Source of the DNA: Nocardia higoensis
GTDB taxonomy: Bacteria; Actinomycetota; Actinomycetes; Mycobacteriales; Mycobacteriaceae
Reading direction: 5' to 3'
NCBI RefSeq assembly: GCF_015477835.1
Contig: NZ_JADLQN010000001.1
Location: forward strand, 372,001 to 436,000
DNA: 64,000 nucleotides
The notes beneath the pieces are model-generated. The model was not told the origin of the DNA, searched no databases, and was given only the letters and a program-made list of their open reading frames with translations. Below are positions 51,118 to 59,977 of this stretch, in pieces. How positions within the stretch are numbered: the stretch's first letter is position 1; the number at the start of each line of letters is the position of its first letter. The position numbers and the translations under genes were made by a program.

Positions 51118-52986
51118 TCAGATCGGCGCGGACCGCCACCAGCGGTCGTAGACATCCTGTCCGCCCGATCCGCCGCTGGCCGAGACGACGCAGAACGAGC
51201 GGTCCGGGTCGTCGAAGGAGACGTCCAGCAATCCGAAGCCGGCCAGGCTGTCGCTCGCCCAGCGCACCTTGCCGCTGCCCGAGGGCCTGGCCCAGTTCTC
51301 TTCACGCAAGCCGGCCAGTCCGGTGGTGTCCGCGCGGTAGATCAGGGGTCTGCGGTCGGCATCGCATCGGATGTTGACGTTGATGCCGTCGTCGGTGTCG
51401 GCCGGGCAGTGCAACCATTCGCCCGCGTCGTCGTTGAGGGCGCAGCGCATGCCCTGATATCCGGCGCCGGTCGGTTCGGTGGGGAGCAGGCCGGGGAAGG
51501 CTTCGACGATGTAGGCGGCCGGACCCCAGGCCGGGGAGACCGACGCCGAGCCGGGTGCGGGCCCGGTGGTATCGGCCTTCGTCGGGCGCGGTGCGGTGGT
51601 CCCGGTGCCGGTGCTGGACGGGCTCGGTGTCGACGGCGATCCGATGCCGGTGACCGGCGCCGCGACGCTCGTCTCACCCGCGCCGCGGACCAGGACGGTC
51701 GCGATCACCGCCGACACGATCAGGATCAGCACGCAGCCGCCGAGCATCAGCGCCCGGGTCGTCCGGTGGGTGGATCCGGGCGGTGACCAGCCGCCGGGCA
51801 TCGCGCTCCGGGGATACGTGGGTCCGGGGGCCGGGACGGACCGCGGGTCGGCCCGAGGCCCCGGGAACGCGCTCCCGTGCTCGGCGTGGTGGGACCCGGG
51901 CACGGGCGCCGGCCCGAATACCGGTGCATCGTGGGAGCCGCCCCGTGCCGGTGCTGGCCGGGCGCCGAGCGCTGGTCGGTGCACCTCGCCTGGCGACACA
52001 TCGACCGGTCCCGTCGGCGGGACGGACCAGGGTCCGGTCAGCGGGACAGACCCGGATCCGGTCGGCGGCGCGGCGACCGGAGCGTTGGGGAAGTTCGATG
52101 CGGCAGCGTGATTCGGCGACCGTTCGCCCGCACGATCGGTCTCACCTCGCGGCAACTCGTCGAGCGCCGCGAGCGCGGCCTGCGCGAGCTCGGCGCAGGA
52201 ACCGTATCGCTGCCGGGGAACCTTGGCCAGGGCTCGGGCGATCACCGGATCGAAGACGGCCAGTTCCGCCGCGGTGCCGGAGGGCATCGGTGGGCGCTCG
52301 TAGAGGTGGGCCCGCATGGCGGCGGCGGGGGAGGGGGCGACGAAAGGTACCGAGCCGGTGAGCAATTCGTAGAGGGTGCAGCCCAGCGCGTAGACGTCGG
52401 CTCGGTGGTCCAGCGGTGCGCCGGTGAACTGTTCGGGGGCCGCGTAGGCGAAACTGGCCAGTACCGAGTTCGTGGTGGTCGCGGCGCCGATCGGTCGGGC
52501 GATGCCGAAGTCGGCGATGCGCACCGAGTCCGAGCCGTCGTCGGCGCGCGAGACCATGATGTTGGCCGGCTTCACGTCGCGGTGCAACAGCCCGCGCCGA
52601 TGCGCGGCGTCGAGCCCGCGCGCGGCGGCGGCGACGATCCGCACCGCACGCGCGGGTGGGAGTTCGGCTCGGCCGCGCCGGACCAGTTCGCTCGCATCGA
52701 CACCGTCGACGAAGCGCATGGCGATCCAGAGCAGCTCGCCTTCTTCGCCGCGGTCGTAGACGGCGACCACGTTCGGATGTTCCAGGCGGGCGGCGATTTC
52801 GGCCTCGCGTTCGAACCTGGCGCGGAATTCCGGATCGGCGCCGTGGCCGGGATCGAGCACCTTGATCGCGTCCCGGCGCGGCAGCCGTGGGTGTTCGGCC
52901 AGGTAGACCGCACCCATCCCACCCGACCCGAGCGCGCGGACGATGCGGTATCCGGCGAACATGTCTCCTGGTTGCGGCAACGGCAC
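51118..52986 (-). CDS. PknB-type serine/threonine kinase, tandem copy B
   Basis: A 622-residue receptor-like kinase. GSGGMG is at 20-25, the ATP lysine at 42, HRDVKPAN from 135 and DFG at 159-161. An intracellular Pro/Gly/Ser-rich linker of about 130 residues precedes the membrane helix (about 409-432). The outer domain ends GFGLLDVSFDDPDRSFCVVS and GQDVYDRWWRSAP, matching kinase A. The GTG at 52986 has GGAGGAGG directly upstream and begins VPLPQPGDMFAGYRI, parallel to MRLAPGTVFAGYRI in copy A. Copy A starts 34 bases downstream, so they form an operon. Confidence 0.92.
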   Translation of the reverse strand: MPLPQPGDMFAGYRIVRALGSGGMGAVYLAEHPRLPRRDAIKVLDPGHGADPEFRARFEREAEIAARLEHPNVVAVYDRGEEGELLWIAMRFVDGVDASELVRRGRAELPPARAVRIVAAAARGLDAAHRRGLLHRDVKPANIMVSRADDGSDSVRIADFGIARPIGAATTTNSVLASFAYAAPEQFTGAPLDHRADVYALGCTLYELLTGSVPFVAPSPAAAMRAHLYERPPMPSGTAAELAVFDPVIARALAKVPRQRYGSCAELAQAALAALDELPRGETDRAGERSPNHAAASNFPNAPVAAPPTGSGSVPLTGPWSVPPTGPVDVSPGEVHRPALGARPAPARGGSHDAPVFGPAPVPGSHHAEHGSAFPGPRADPRSVPAPGPTYPRSAMPGGWSPPGSTHRTTRALMLGGCVLILIVSAVIATVLVRGAGETSVAAPVTGIGSPSTPSPSSTGTGTTAPRPTKADTTGPAPGSASVSPAWGPAAYIVEAFPGLLPTEPTGAGYQGMRCALNDDAGEWLHCPADTDDGINVNIRCDADRRPLIYRADTTGLAGLREENWARPSGSGKVRWASDSLAGFGLLDVSFDDPDRSFCVVSASGGSGGQDVYDRWWRSAPI

Positions 52987-53152
52987 GACCGACCTCCTCC
53001 CGGGTCGCACGATACGCAGGTGCCCGCTCACGGTACGCGCGAGTGGTCGGCGACGGCGACCCGGAGCGCGTCCGAAAGGTCCGGGTTCGAAAGTTCGCCG
53101 ATTCACCTCGAACCGAATATCCAGCGGGCGCAATCCCTTCTAGACTGAACGG

Positions 53153-53494
53153 GTGCGTCTGCGTCGGCTCCTCGCCTTGCCCCTGCTCGCCCTGCTCGTT
53201 CCGCTGGGTGTCACCGCCTGCACCGTCGACGGTCCCGGCTCGACGGCCGAGTGCCATGTCGACGGCTGCACGATCACCTTCACGCGCGGCGTGGACGCGA
53301 AAGCCAGCGTTCTCGGCGTCGACGTGGAATTGGTGTCTGTCGACGGGAACATGGTGACTCTCGGGGTCGCGGGAAAGAACGTCCTGGTGCCGATCGGTGA
53401 GACACAGTCCGCCGAGGGATTCGACATCGCCGTCACCGAGGTGACCGATCAGCAGGTGGTCGTGCGCATCGCCACCGGCCTGACCGTCCAGTAG
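53153..53494 (+). CDS. small lipoprotein
   Basis: A 113-residue secreted lipoprotein. MRLRRLLALPLLALLVPLGV leads to TACT, a lipobox with Cys23. The mature part has two close Cys (AECHVDGCTITF) that may form a disulfide, then beta-rich sequence (VELVSVDGNMVTLGVAGKNV). It is divergent from kinase B, whose start is about 170 bases away. I do not recognise a family. Confidence 0.78.
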   Translation: MRLRRLLALPLLALLVPLGVTACTVDGPGSTAECHVDGCTITFTRGVDAKASVLGVDVELVSVDGNMVTLGVAGKNVLVPIGETQSAEGFDIAVTEVTDQQVVVRIATGLTVQ

Positions 53495-53500
53495 CGCCGC

Positions 53501-54229
53501 TCACCCGGCTATTCCGAAGTCGCGGGCCAGATCGGCGAGCACCGTGTCGAACAGTGCCTCGGGATCGCTGACCGGCAGTGGGTAGTTGCCGAACACCTCG
53601 AGCGTCACGTGCCCGTACAGCCGCGCCCACAGGGTGATCATCAGGTAGGTCAGACCCAGGTCCAGCTTGTCGGCGGGGAAGTTCTCGCCCGTTCCGGCCA
53701 GCATTGCCAGCAATTCGCCGCGATAGCGGATCAGGTCCTCGCGCACACCTTCCGGGATCGTGTCGACCGGCGGGAGCACCGGATCGTAGGCGGTGAGCAG
53801 CCGTCCGGCCGCCGCGAGGAAGACCCGGCCGAACGGTTCCTCGTAGCGGCGTGGCCCGTCGGTGCGCGCGCGATGCGGTGAGGCGAACACCAAGGTGAAC
53901 TCGTGGGCGTGCGCGAGCGCCCAGCGCCGGAAACCGCGGCAGATGGCGAACAACTGCAGCAGTCCGTCGTCGGGCTCCGCGGCGGCTTCGGCGGCCAAGC
54001 CCTCGGCCAGGTCGAGGCAGATCTCCGCGCGCAGCGCGTCGGCGAGATCCTCGTGGGAGCCGTAGTGCCGGTAGAGCGCGGGCGCGGTGACTCCGAGTTC
54101 GCGGGCGATGGCCCGCAGCGTCATCGCCTCGGGCCCGGCCTCGGTCAGCAGCCGCCTGGCCGCGCGCCGGATGTCGGCGGAGGCGACCGAGGGCAGCCGG
54201 CCGCGCCGGACCGGCTGCCCGCTCAGCAT
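53501..54229 (-). CDS. TetR/AcrR family regulator
   Basis: A 242-residue regulator with the helix-turn-helix MTLRAIARELGVTAPALYRH followed by YGSHEDLADALRAE, and a WHG-type C-terminal domain (GFRRWALAHAHEFTLVFASP). The ATG is six bases after the P450 stop, so it is the second gene of that operon and may control it. It ends six bases from the convergent lipoprotein stop. Confidence 0.9.
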   Translation of the reverse strand: MLSGQPVRRGRLPSVASADIRRAARRLLTEAGPEAMTLRAIARELGVTAPALYRHYGSHEDLADALRAEICLDLAEGLAAEAAAEPDDGLLQLFAICRGFRRWALAHAHEFTLVFASPHRARTDGPRRYEEPFGRVFLAAAGRLLTAYDPVLPPVDTIPEGVREDLIRYRGELLAMLAGTGENFPADKLDLGLTYLMITLWARLYGHVTLEVFGNYPLPVSDPEALFDTVLADLARDFGIAG

Positions 54230-54235
54230 CGCGTC

Positions 54236-55471
54236 TCAGGCATAGGCCACCTGCCAGCTCTTGATCCCGTTCAACCAGCCCGAGCGCAGTCGCACCGGCT
54301 CGGACACCTGCCGCAGGTTCGGCATCACATCGGCGATCGCGTTGAAGATCAGATCCAGTTGCAGCCGGGCCAGATTCGCGCCGACGCAGTAGTGCGTGCC
54401 GGTACCGCCGAAGCCCACGTGCGGGTTCGGGTCGCGGGTGATGTCGAAGGTGTACGGGTTGGTGAAGTGGTCTTCGTCGAAGTTGGCCGAGGAATAGAAC
54501 AGGCCGACGCGCTGTCCCTCTCGGATCGCATGCCCGCCGATCTCGGTGTCGCACAGAGCTGTTCGCTGGAAGGCGATCACCGGGGTCGCCCAGCGCACGA
54601 TCTCGTCGGGTGCGGTGCGGGGGCGTTCGGCCTTGTAGAGCTCCCACTGCTCGGGGAAGTCGACGAACGCCTTCATGCCGTGCGTGGTGGCATTGCGGGT
54701 CGTCTCGTTGCCCGCGACCGAGAGCATGATGACGAACCAGGCGAACTCCTCCGAGCCCAGCGCCTCGCCGTCGATGTCGGCCGAGAGCAGGGTACTGACG
54801 ATGTCGTCGGCGGGGCAGGCGCGCCGCTGTTCGGCGAGATTCCACGAGTAGCCCATGATCTCGGCGGTGGCCATCTTGTGGTCGCCGCCGAAGTCCGGGT
54901 CGTCGTACCCCATCATCTGGTTCGACCAGTCGAAGATCTTGCCTCGATCCTCCTGCGGCACACCGAGCAGCTCGGCGATCGCCTGCAGCGGCAGCTCGGC
55001 GGCCACCTGCTGGACGAAGTCCCCGCTTCCACTCTTCGCGGCCTCGTGCACGATGCGTTCGGCGCGCTCGTGCAGCGCGTCACGCAACGACTGCACCGCG
55101 CGCGGGGTGAAGCCGCGGGAGATGATGCGGCGCAGTTTGTCGTGCGCGGGCGGGTCGGTGTTCAGCATCATCGCGCGCTGGATGTCGATCTCGTCGCGGG
55201 AGATGTCGCCGTTGAACCGGATGACCGCGGTGTTGGCGCTGTTGGACCAGATCTGCGGGGCCTTGGAGATCTCCTTGATGTGCTCGAGCTTGCTCACCAC
55301 CCAATAGCCGCCGTCGTCGAAGCCGCTCACGCCGTCGGGCTGATCGACCCACCAGACGGGGGCGGTGCGGCGCAGCTGCGCCCATTCCTCGACCGGAAGC
55401 CGGGTGGCGAGCAGATCGGGATCGGTGAAATCGAAGTCGTGCGACAGGGATGGCAGGGATGGCAGGGACAC
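54236..55471 (-). CDS. cyp125: cytochrome P450 of the CYP125 family (steroid C26/C27 monooxygenase type)
   Basis: A 411-residue P450. The I-helix AGNETTRN is near residue 252, the ExxR pair is in DEIVRW near 293, and the heme Cys is in GFGGTGTHYCVGANLA near 360. Blocks such as RRIISRGFTPRAVQSLRD, LLGVPQEDRGKIFDWSNQMM and RSGWLNGIKSWQV are those I recall from mycobacterial CYP125A1, which oxidises the cholesterol side-chain terminus. The start MSLPSLPSLSHDFDFTDP shows the conserved FDFTDP. A KstR-like box lies 74-87 bases upstream. A TetR gene follows in the operon; no ferredoxin gene is adjacent. Confidence 0.92.
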   Translation of the reverse strand: MSLPSLPSLSHDFDFTDPDLLATRLPVEEWAQLRRTAPVWWVDQPDGVSGFDDGGYWVVSKLEHIKEISKAPQIWSNSANTAVIRFNGDISRDEIDIQRAMMLNTDPPAHDKLRRIISRGFTPRAVQSLRDALHERAERIVHEAAKSGSGDFVQQVAAELPLQAIAELLGVPQEDRGKIFDWSNQMMGYDDPDFGGDHKMATAEIMGYSWNLAEQRRACPADDIVSTLLSADIDGEALGSEEFAWFVIMLSVAGNETTRNATTHGMKAFVDFPEQWELYKAERPRTAPDEIVRWATPVIAFQRTALCDTEIGGHAIREGQRVGLFYSSANFDEDHFTNPYTFDITRDPNPHVGFGGTGTHYCVGANLARLQLDLIFNAIADVMPNLRQVSEPVRLRSGWLNGIKSWQVAYA

Positions 55472-55544
55472 GGCTACCTCCTCGGGGCTGTGGGCTCACC
55501 TTGGAGTGAACCACACCACACCCGCTTTTGTGAACAGTATTTAG

Positions 55545-55558
55545 TAAAACATGTTAAT
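55545..55558. promoter_or_regulatory. KstR-type operator upstream of cyp125
   Basis: TAAAACATGTTAAT fits TnnAACnnGTTnnA at all fixed positions but the last. It sits in an AT-rich patch of the divergent region between the P450 and the metal transporter, 74-87 bases from the P450 start, overlapping a plausible promoter. Confidence 0.6.
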
Positions 55559-55632
55559 TCACTTTCCCGATGCGTGTGCTGCCGGTTTGCCAGCCGCGCG
55601 CGACCGCGTGCGACGTACAATCGAAGTTGAAA

Positions 55633-55649
55633 GTTAGGGTCACCGAAAC
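55633..55649. promoter_or_regulatory. candidate MntR/DtxR-type metal box
   Basis: GTTAGGGTCACCGAAAC is an imperfect dyad (six of eight arm pairs) with the TTAGG/CCnAA look of DtxR-family sites. It lies 16-32 bases before the metal-binding protein start, suiting metal-dependent repression of the importer. Confidence 0.45.
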
Positions 55650-55664
55650 TTAGAATCCGGTCGT

Positions 55665-56609
55665 ATGACGCTCGTTGTGTTCCGCCGTTCCCTCGCGTCG
55701 GTGCGCGCGCCGCTCGCGGCGCTGCTGGCCGGTCTGCTCGCCGTCGCGGTCACCGCGTGCTCCGCCGTCGACGGCGAGGACGACGGGCGTCCCACCGTCC
55801 TGACCACCTTCACCGTGCTGGCCGACATCGCGGGCAATGTCGCGGGTGAGCATCTGCGGGTCGAGTCCATCACCAAGGTCGGCGCGGAGATCCACGGCTA
55901 CGAGCCGACCCCCGGTGACATCAAGAAGGCCGCGCGCGCCGACCTGGTGCTCGACAACGGCCTGAATCTGGAGGCCTGGTTCGAACAGTTCCTCGCGCAG
56001 ATCGACGTCGATCGGGCGGTGGTGAGCGAAGGCGTCGAGGCGATCGACATCACCGGCGACGCCTACGCGGGCAAGCCCAACCCGCACGCCTGGATGTCAC
56101 CGCTGAATGTCCGCGTCTACGTCGACAACATGGTGCGCGCGTTCACCGAACTCGATCCCGCGCATGCCGAGGACTTCCGCGCCAACGGCGAGCGCTACAA
56201 GACCGAACTCGACGCGGTGCACCGGGATCTGGTGAGCGCGCTCGCCGGTCTGCCCGAGCATCAGCGCGCCCTGGTGACCTGCGAGGGCGCGTTCTCCTAC
56301 CTCGCCAGGGACGCCGGTCTGACCGAGAAGTACATCTGGCCGGTCAACGCCGAACAGCAGGCCACGCCGCAGCAGATCACCTCGGCCATCGACTTCGTCC
56401 GCACGCGCTCGGTGCCCGCGGTGTTCTGTGAGTCGACCGTCTCCGATGCCCCGATGCGGCGCGTCGTGGAGGCCACCGGCGCGGCGTTCGGCGGCGTACT
56501 GTACGTGGATTCGCTGTCGGAACCCGACGGCCCCGTGCCCACCTACCTGGATCTGGTCCGGCACGACGCACGCATCATCGCCACTGCGCTGACCGGGAGG
56601 CCCGCATGA
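55665..56609 (+). CDS. metal ABC transporter substrate-binding lipoprotein (Mn/Fe type)
   Basis: A 314-residue cluster A-I solute-binding protein. The signal peptide ends in AVTAC, a lipobox. Metal ligands fit the four-ligand set: His in AEIHGYEPTP, His in NPHAWMSP, Glu in FCESTVSD and Asp in VDSLSEPDGPVPTY. There is no His-rich loop of the zinc-specific type, which favours manganese or iron. It overlaps the ATPase gene by four bases (ATGA). A possible MntR-type box precedes it. Confidence 0.93.
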   Translation: MTLVVFRRSLASVRAPLAALLAGLLAVAVTACSAVDGEDDGRPTVLTTFTVLADIAGNVAGEHLRVESITKVGAEIHGYEPTPGDIKKAARADLVLDNGLNLEAWFEQFLAQIDVDRAVVSEGVEAIDITGDAYAGKPNPHAWMSPLNVRVYVDNMVRAFTELDPAHAEDFRANGERYKTELDAVHRDLVSALAGLPEHQRALVTCEGAFSYLARDAGLTEKYIWPVNAEQQATPQQITSAIDFVRTRSVPAVFCESTVSDAPMRRVVEATGAAFGGVLYVDSLSEPDGPVPTYLDLVRHDARIIATALTGRPA

Positions 56610-57349
56610 GTGAACTCGCCATCGAGGTCGACGACGTCACTGTCCGCTACGGCGAGGTGCACGCCCTCGACGGTGTGTCGCTCACCCTGGCACCGGGGCG
56701 GATCTGCGGCCTGGTCGGCATGAACGGCTCGGGTAAGTCGACGTTGTTCAAGACGATCGTCGGCCTGGTGAAACCGACCACCGGCACGGTGCGGCTCTAC
56801 GGAGACCCGCCGCGCGTGGCTCGCCGAGCCGGCCTGTTGGGGTATGTCCCGCAGAGCGAGGACGTCGACTGGACCTTCCCGCTGACCGTGCGCGACGTGG
56901 TGCTCACCGGGCGCCACGGCCGGATGGGTTTTCTGCGTCGGCCGAGCCGCGCGGACAAGGAGGCGGTGGCCCGTGCGCTCGAACGGGTCCAGCTGACCGA
57001 GCTGGCCGACCGGCAGATCGGCGCGCTGTCGGGCGGGCAGCGCAAGCGGGCGTTCGTGGCGCGTGCACTCGCCCAGGAGGCGACGTTGCTGCTGCTGGAC
57101 GAACCGTTCGCCGGGGTGGACAAGCGTTCCGAAGCCGCCATCACCGCCCTGTTGCGCGAACTCGCCGCCGAGGGCGCCGCTGTCCTGGTGTCCACCCACG
57201 ACCTGCACGCCCTGCCCGGCCTGGCCGACGAAGCCGTCCTGCTGATGCGCGAGGTGCTCGCGCGGGGCCTGCCCGAGGACGTACTGCGACCGGAGAACCT
57301 CGCCGCCGCGTTCGGCTTGGACGTCCTGAACCGGGAGGTCAGCTCGTGA
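56606..57349 (+). CDS. metal ABC transporter ATP-binding protein
   Basis: A 247-residue ABC ATPase. Walker A is GMNGSGKST, the Q-loop region reads YVPQSEDVDWTFPLTVRD (typical of Mn/Zn importers), the signature is LSGGQRKR, Walker B LLLLDEPFAGVD and the switch His in STHDLH. It powers uptake with the upstream binding protein and downstream permease, overlapping both by four bases. Confidence 0.95.
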   Translation: MSELAIEVDDVTVRYGEVHALDGVSLTLAPGRICGLVGMNGSGKSTLFKTIVGLVKPTTGTVRLYGDPPRVARRAGLLGYVPQSEDVDWTFPLTVRDVVLTGRHGRMGFLRRPSRADKEAVARALERVQLTELADRQIGALSGGQRKRAFVARALAQEATLLLLDEPFAGVDKRSEAAITALLRELAAEGAAVLVSTHDLHALPGLADEAVLLMREVLARGLPEDVLRPENLAAAFGLDVLNREVSS

Positions 57350-58230
57350 ATCCCATCGACATCTTCGTCGAGCCGCTGAGCTACGAGTTCATGGTCCGCG
57401 CGCTCATCACCACGGTCGCCGCGGCGACCGTCTGCGCGGTGTTGTCGTGCTGGCTGGTGCTCATCGGCTGGTCGCTGATGGGCGACGCGGTCTCACACGC
57501 CGTGCTTCCCGGCGTGGTGCTCGCCTATATCGCCGGACTGCCGTTCGCGGTCGGCGCCGTGGTGTTCGGCTTCGCCGCCGTGGGGGCGATCGGTCTGGTC
57601 CGGGAGACCAGCCGGGTCAAGGAGGACGCCGCGATCGGCATCGTGTTCACCACCTTCTTCGCCGCCGGCCTCGTCCTCGTGTCGGTCACGCCCAGCCAGA
57701 CCGACCTCAACCACATCGTCTTCGGCAACCTGCTCGGCGTCGATCGCGGTGACCTGATCCAGGTGGTCGTGCTGGCCGCGATCACCCTGCTCGCCCTGGT
57801 ATTGCTGCGCCGCGACTTCACCCTGTTCGCCTTCGACCCCACCCACGCCCACGCCATCGGTCTCAATCCGCGCGTGCTCGGCAGCGCGCTGCTCGGGCTG
57901 CTCGCCCTGACCGCCGTGGTCGCCCTGCAGGCGGTCGGCGTCGTGCTGGTGGTGGCCATGCTCATCATTCCCGGCGCCACCGCCTACCTGCTGACCGACC
58001 GCTTCCAGCGCATGCTGCTGATCGCCCCGGCGATCTCCGTCTCGGCGGCGGTGACCGGGCTGTACCTCAGCTACCACCTCGACACCGCTTCGGGCGCGAT
58101 GATCGTGGTCGTCCAGGGCGCGGTGTTCGTGCTGGTGTACCTGTTCGCCCCGAAGCACGGTGTGCTCGGCCGCCGGATCACCGCCGGACGCAGACGCCCG
58201 ATCGAGCCGGTCGGCCTGGACGCGCGGTAG
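57346..58230 (+). CDS. metal ABC transporter permease
   Basis: A 294-residue inner-membrane permease of the ABC-3 family with about eight helices. WSLMGDAVSHAVLPGVVLAY carries the family signature, and LFAFDPTHAHAIGLNPRVLG the cytoplasmic coupling region. The GTG at 57346 overlaps the ATPase stop by four bases. It completes a three-gene importer operon. Confidence 0.95.
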   Translation: MNPIDIFVEPLSYEFMVRALITTVAAATVCAVLSCWLVLIGWSLMGDAVSHAVLPGVVLAYIAGLPFAVGAVVFGFAAVGAIGLVRETSRVKEDAAIGIVFTTFFAAGLVLVSVTPSQTDLNHIVFGNLLGVDRGDLIQVVVLAAITLLALVLLRRDFTLFAFDPTHAHAIGLNPRVLGSALLGLLALTAVVALQAVGVVLVVAMLIIPGATAYLLTDRFQRMLLIAPAISVSAAVTGLYLSYHLDTASGAMIVVVQGAVFVLVYLFAPKHGVLGRRITAGRRRPIEPVGLDAR

Positions 58231-58498
58231 TCGCCGGAGCCGGTCGCGTATAGCCCCCGTCGTCGACTCCCACCGAGGGTGTAGCGGGGGCGATGGCCAG
58301 GTCGGATACGACCGCACGGAACCGCTGTCGAGGAACCATCGCGGGCCGGTCTTCGCGGCCGGCTCCGCACGGTGGCCCGGCACAGTCGGATGCCGAGTGG
58401 TACCGGCGAAGACGACCGGACGCTGCCGAGCGCCGCCGTCCGCGAAACCGCCCGGCGTCGGAGGAGTCGCGAGCGCCGGGCGGATCGAGGGGAGCTGC

Positions 58499-59239
58499 CT
58501 ACGGCGTCCAGGTGATGCGACCGCCCTGGAAATCCTGGGCCTTGCCGTCCTCGTAGTCGTATTCGTCGCTGGTGGGATAGCCGTAGCGGCCGCCCTCCGC
58601 GCCCGCGGCGATCCACTTGTCGCGGATCACGCCCCAGACCGGGTGCGCGCCGGTGCGTTGGGTGTAGTAGATCGCGCCGCCGTTGAACTGGTTGTAGCGG
58701 CCGTTGTTCGGGCCGGTGGCCTCGTCGGTGACCGGGAAGCCGAGCGGGCTCGACTCCCAGCCCAGCTCGCCCCACTTGTCGCGGATCTTGCCGCTGACGG
58801 TGTGGGCGGCGGTGCCCACCGACCAGTAGACGCTGCCGTTCTGGAAGTGTGTGAACTCGCCGGTGTTGCCGGGGGTGTCCAGCGTGCGGGTGACCGGGTA
58901 GCCGAGGCTGCCGCCCTCCGCGCCGAGGGTGTTCCACTTGTCCCGGACGGGGCCGCCCACCTGGTGCGCACCCACGTCGCCGCGCCAGTAGATCGCGGCA
59001 TTGTTGGCGAAGGCCTGATAGCGGCCGCCGGCCGCGGCGTCGAGCTCGGGACCGACGGGGTCACCGAGCACGCCTTGACCGCCCGCCTGGTCGAACTCCA
59101 CTTCGATCGCGCCGCCGACGTCGAACGGGCCGACCGGGCGGGCGGCGGCGACGCCGACAGCCGAGGTGAACAGCACCGCGAAGGTGGCGGTCGCCGCGGC
59201 GGTGCGACGGGCCGCACGGGACTCCGGAAGCCGTGTCAT
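58499..59239 (-). CDS. secreted LGFP-repeat protein
   Basis: A 246-residue exported protein. The signal peptide (RRTAAATATFAVLFTSAVGV) ends near AAA-RP. The mature part has four or so LGFP repeats, each with the pattern of xxKWxxLGxxxSxLGxPxT: LGDPVG, SLGYPVTRT, PLGFPVTDE and RYGYPTSDE mark their ends. LGFP repeats are found in mycolyltransferase-associated and wall-bound proteins of mycolic-acid bacteria and probably bind the cell wall. CAGGAG precedes the ATG at 59239. Confidence 0.93.
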   Translation of the reverse strand: MTRLPESRAARRTAAATATFAVLFTSAVGVAAARPVGPFDVGGAIEVEFDQAGGQGVLGDPVGPELDAAAGGRYQAFANNAAIYWRGDVGAHQVGGPVRDKWNTLGAEGGSLGYPVTRTLDTPGNTGEFTHFQNGSVYWSVGTAAHTVSGKIRDKWGELGWESSPLGFPVTDEATGPNNGRYNQFNGGAIYYTQRTGAHPVWGVIRDKWIAAGAEGGRYGYPTSDEYDYEDGKAQDFQGGRITWTP

Positions 59240-59388
59240 GGGGTAACTCCTGATCAGGTCGATACCGCGATGTCCGTGCCGACGAGATCGGCGCGGGCGT
59301 GCGGCGTGGCGGACAGGGACCGACGACATCGACTCCATCGTTTCCGTCCCGACCCGCGTTATCCGTTGTCGTCCGGAGGTGGCGCGTT

Positions 59389-59769
59389 TCACCCGCCGGA
59401 CGTGATGACGCTGCCGCCGATGGACAGATACGCCAGCAGCAGAAAGAAGAAGAACCAACCCGCGCCCTGCCAGATCGGCCAGACGCGCCCCTGGCGCCAC
59501 CGCTTGAACGTGATGACGAACGCGCCGATCCAGCCCGCCGCGAGCACGAGCGCGGGCCCGGCGACCATGGCCCCCTGCGAGACCCCGTCACACAGCACGG
59601 CGTCGGCGGCCTCACAGGCATCACGGGTCGCCGCCCAGATCGCGATGACCACGCCGGTGAGCGCCGCGGTCGCCAGGACCGTTACGCCGAACCGCACCAC
59701 CTGCCGCGAGCCCTCCGGATCGGACCAGTGCTTGTCCACATCTTCGTGCCGGTCGACATCGCCGTCCAT
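59389..59769 (-). CDS. small multi-pass membrane protein
   Basis: A 126-residue protein starting MDGDVDRHEDVDKHW, with three hydrophobic helices (VVRFGVTVLATAALTGVVIA, MVAGPALVLAAGWIGAFVI and GWFFFFLLLAYLSI) and two Cys in the loop after the first. ATG 59769 has GGGAGG ten bases upstream; a GTG at 59778 is too close to it. No family is recognised. The gene at 59831 lies just upstream on the same strand. Confidence 0.7.
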   Translation of the reverse strand: MDGDVDRHEDVDKHWSDPEGSRQVVRFGVTVLATAALTGVVIAIWAATRDACEAADAVLCDGVSQGAMVAGPALVLAAGWIGAFVITFKRWRQGRVWPIWQGAGWFFFFLLLAYLSIGGSVITSGG

Positions 59770-59830
59770 CCGCCACACCTCCCTACGTCACCGTAGTTAC
59801 CTGCGGGATCGGGCCCAAACCGGTGCCGTG

Positions 59831-59977
59831 TCAGCGGGCGGTGAACGCCTCCGGCGGATCCGAGGGATCGTGGCGCATCTCGAACCAGTACGTGAGCACG
59901 ACCGTCGCGTACGCGGCGATGACGACCAGCGCGGTGACGGCGAGAAGGATGAACAGCAGAGTGATGAGCACAGCCAT
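59831..59977 (-). CDS. small single-pass membrane protein
   Basis: A 48-residue protein, MAVLITLLFILLAVTALVVI followed by AAYATVVLTYWFEMRHDPSD, with a single long hydrophobic helix and a polar tail. CGGGGGC lies six bases before the ATG. It sits 61 bases upstream of the multi-pass membrane gene, so the two may be co-transcribed. The function is unknown. Confidence 0.6.
   Translation of the reverse strand: MAVLITLLFILLAVTALVVIAAYATVVLTYWFEMRHDPSDPPEAFTAR

Noticed and set aside
58231..58498. Possible small gene between the metal permease and the LGFP protein
   Set aside because: Frames are short or Arg/Pro-rich without ribosome sites; the stretch is best treated as convergent intergenic DNA.
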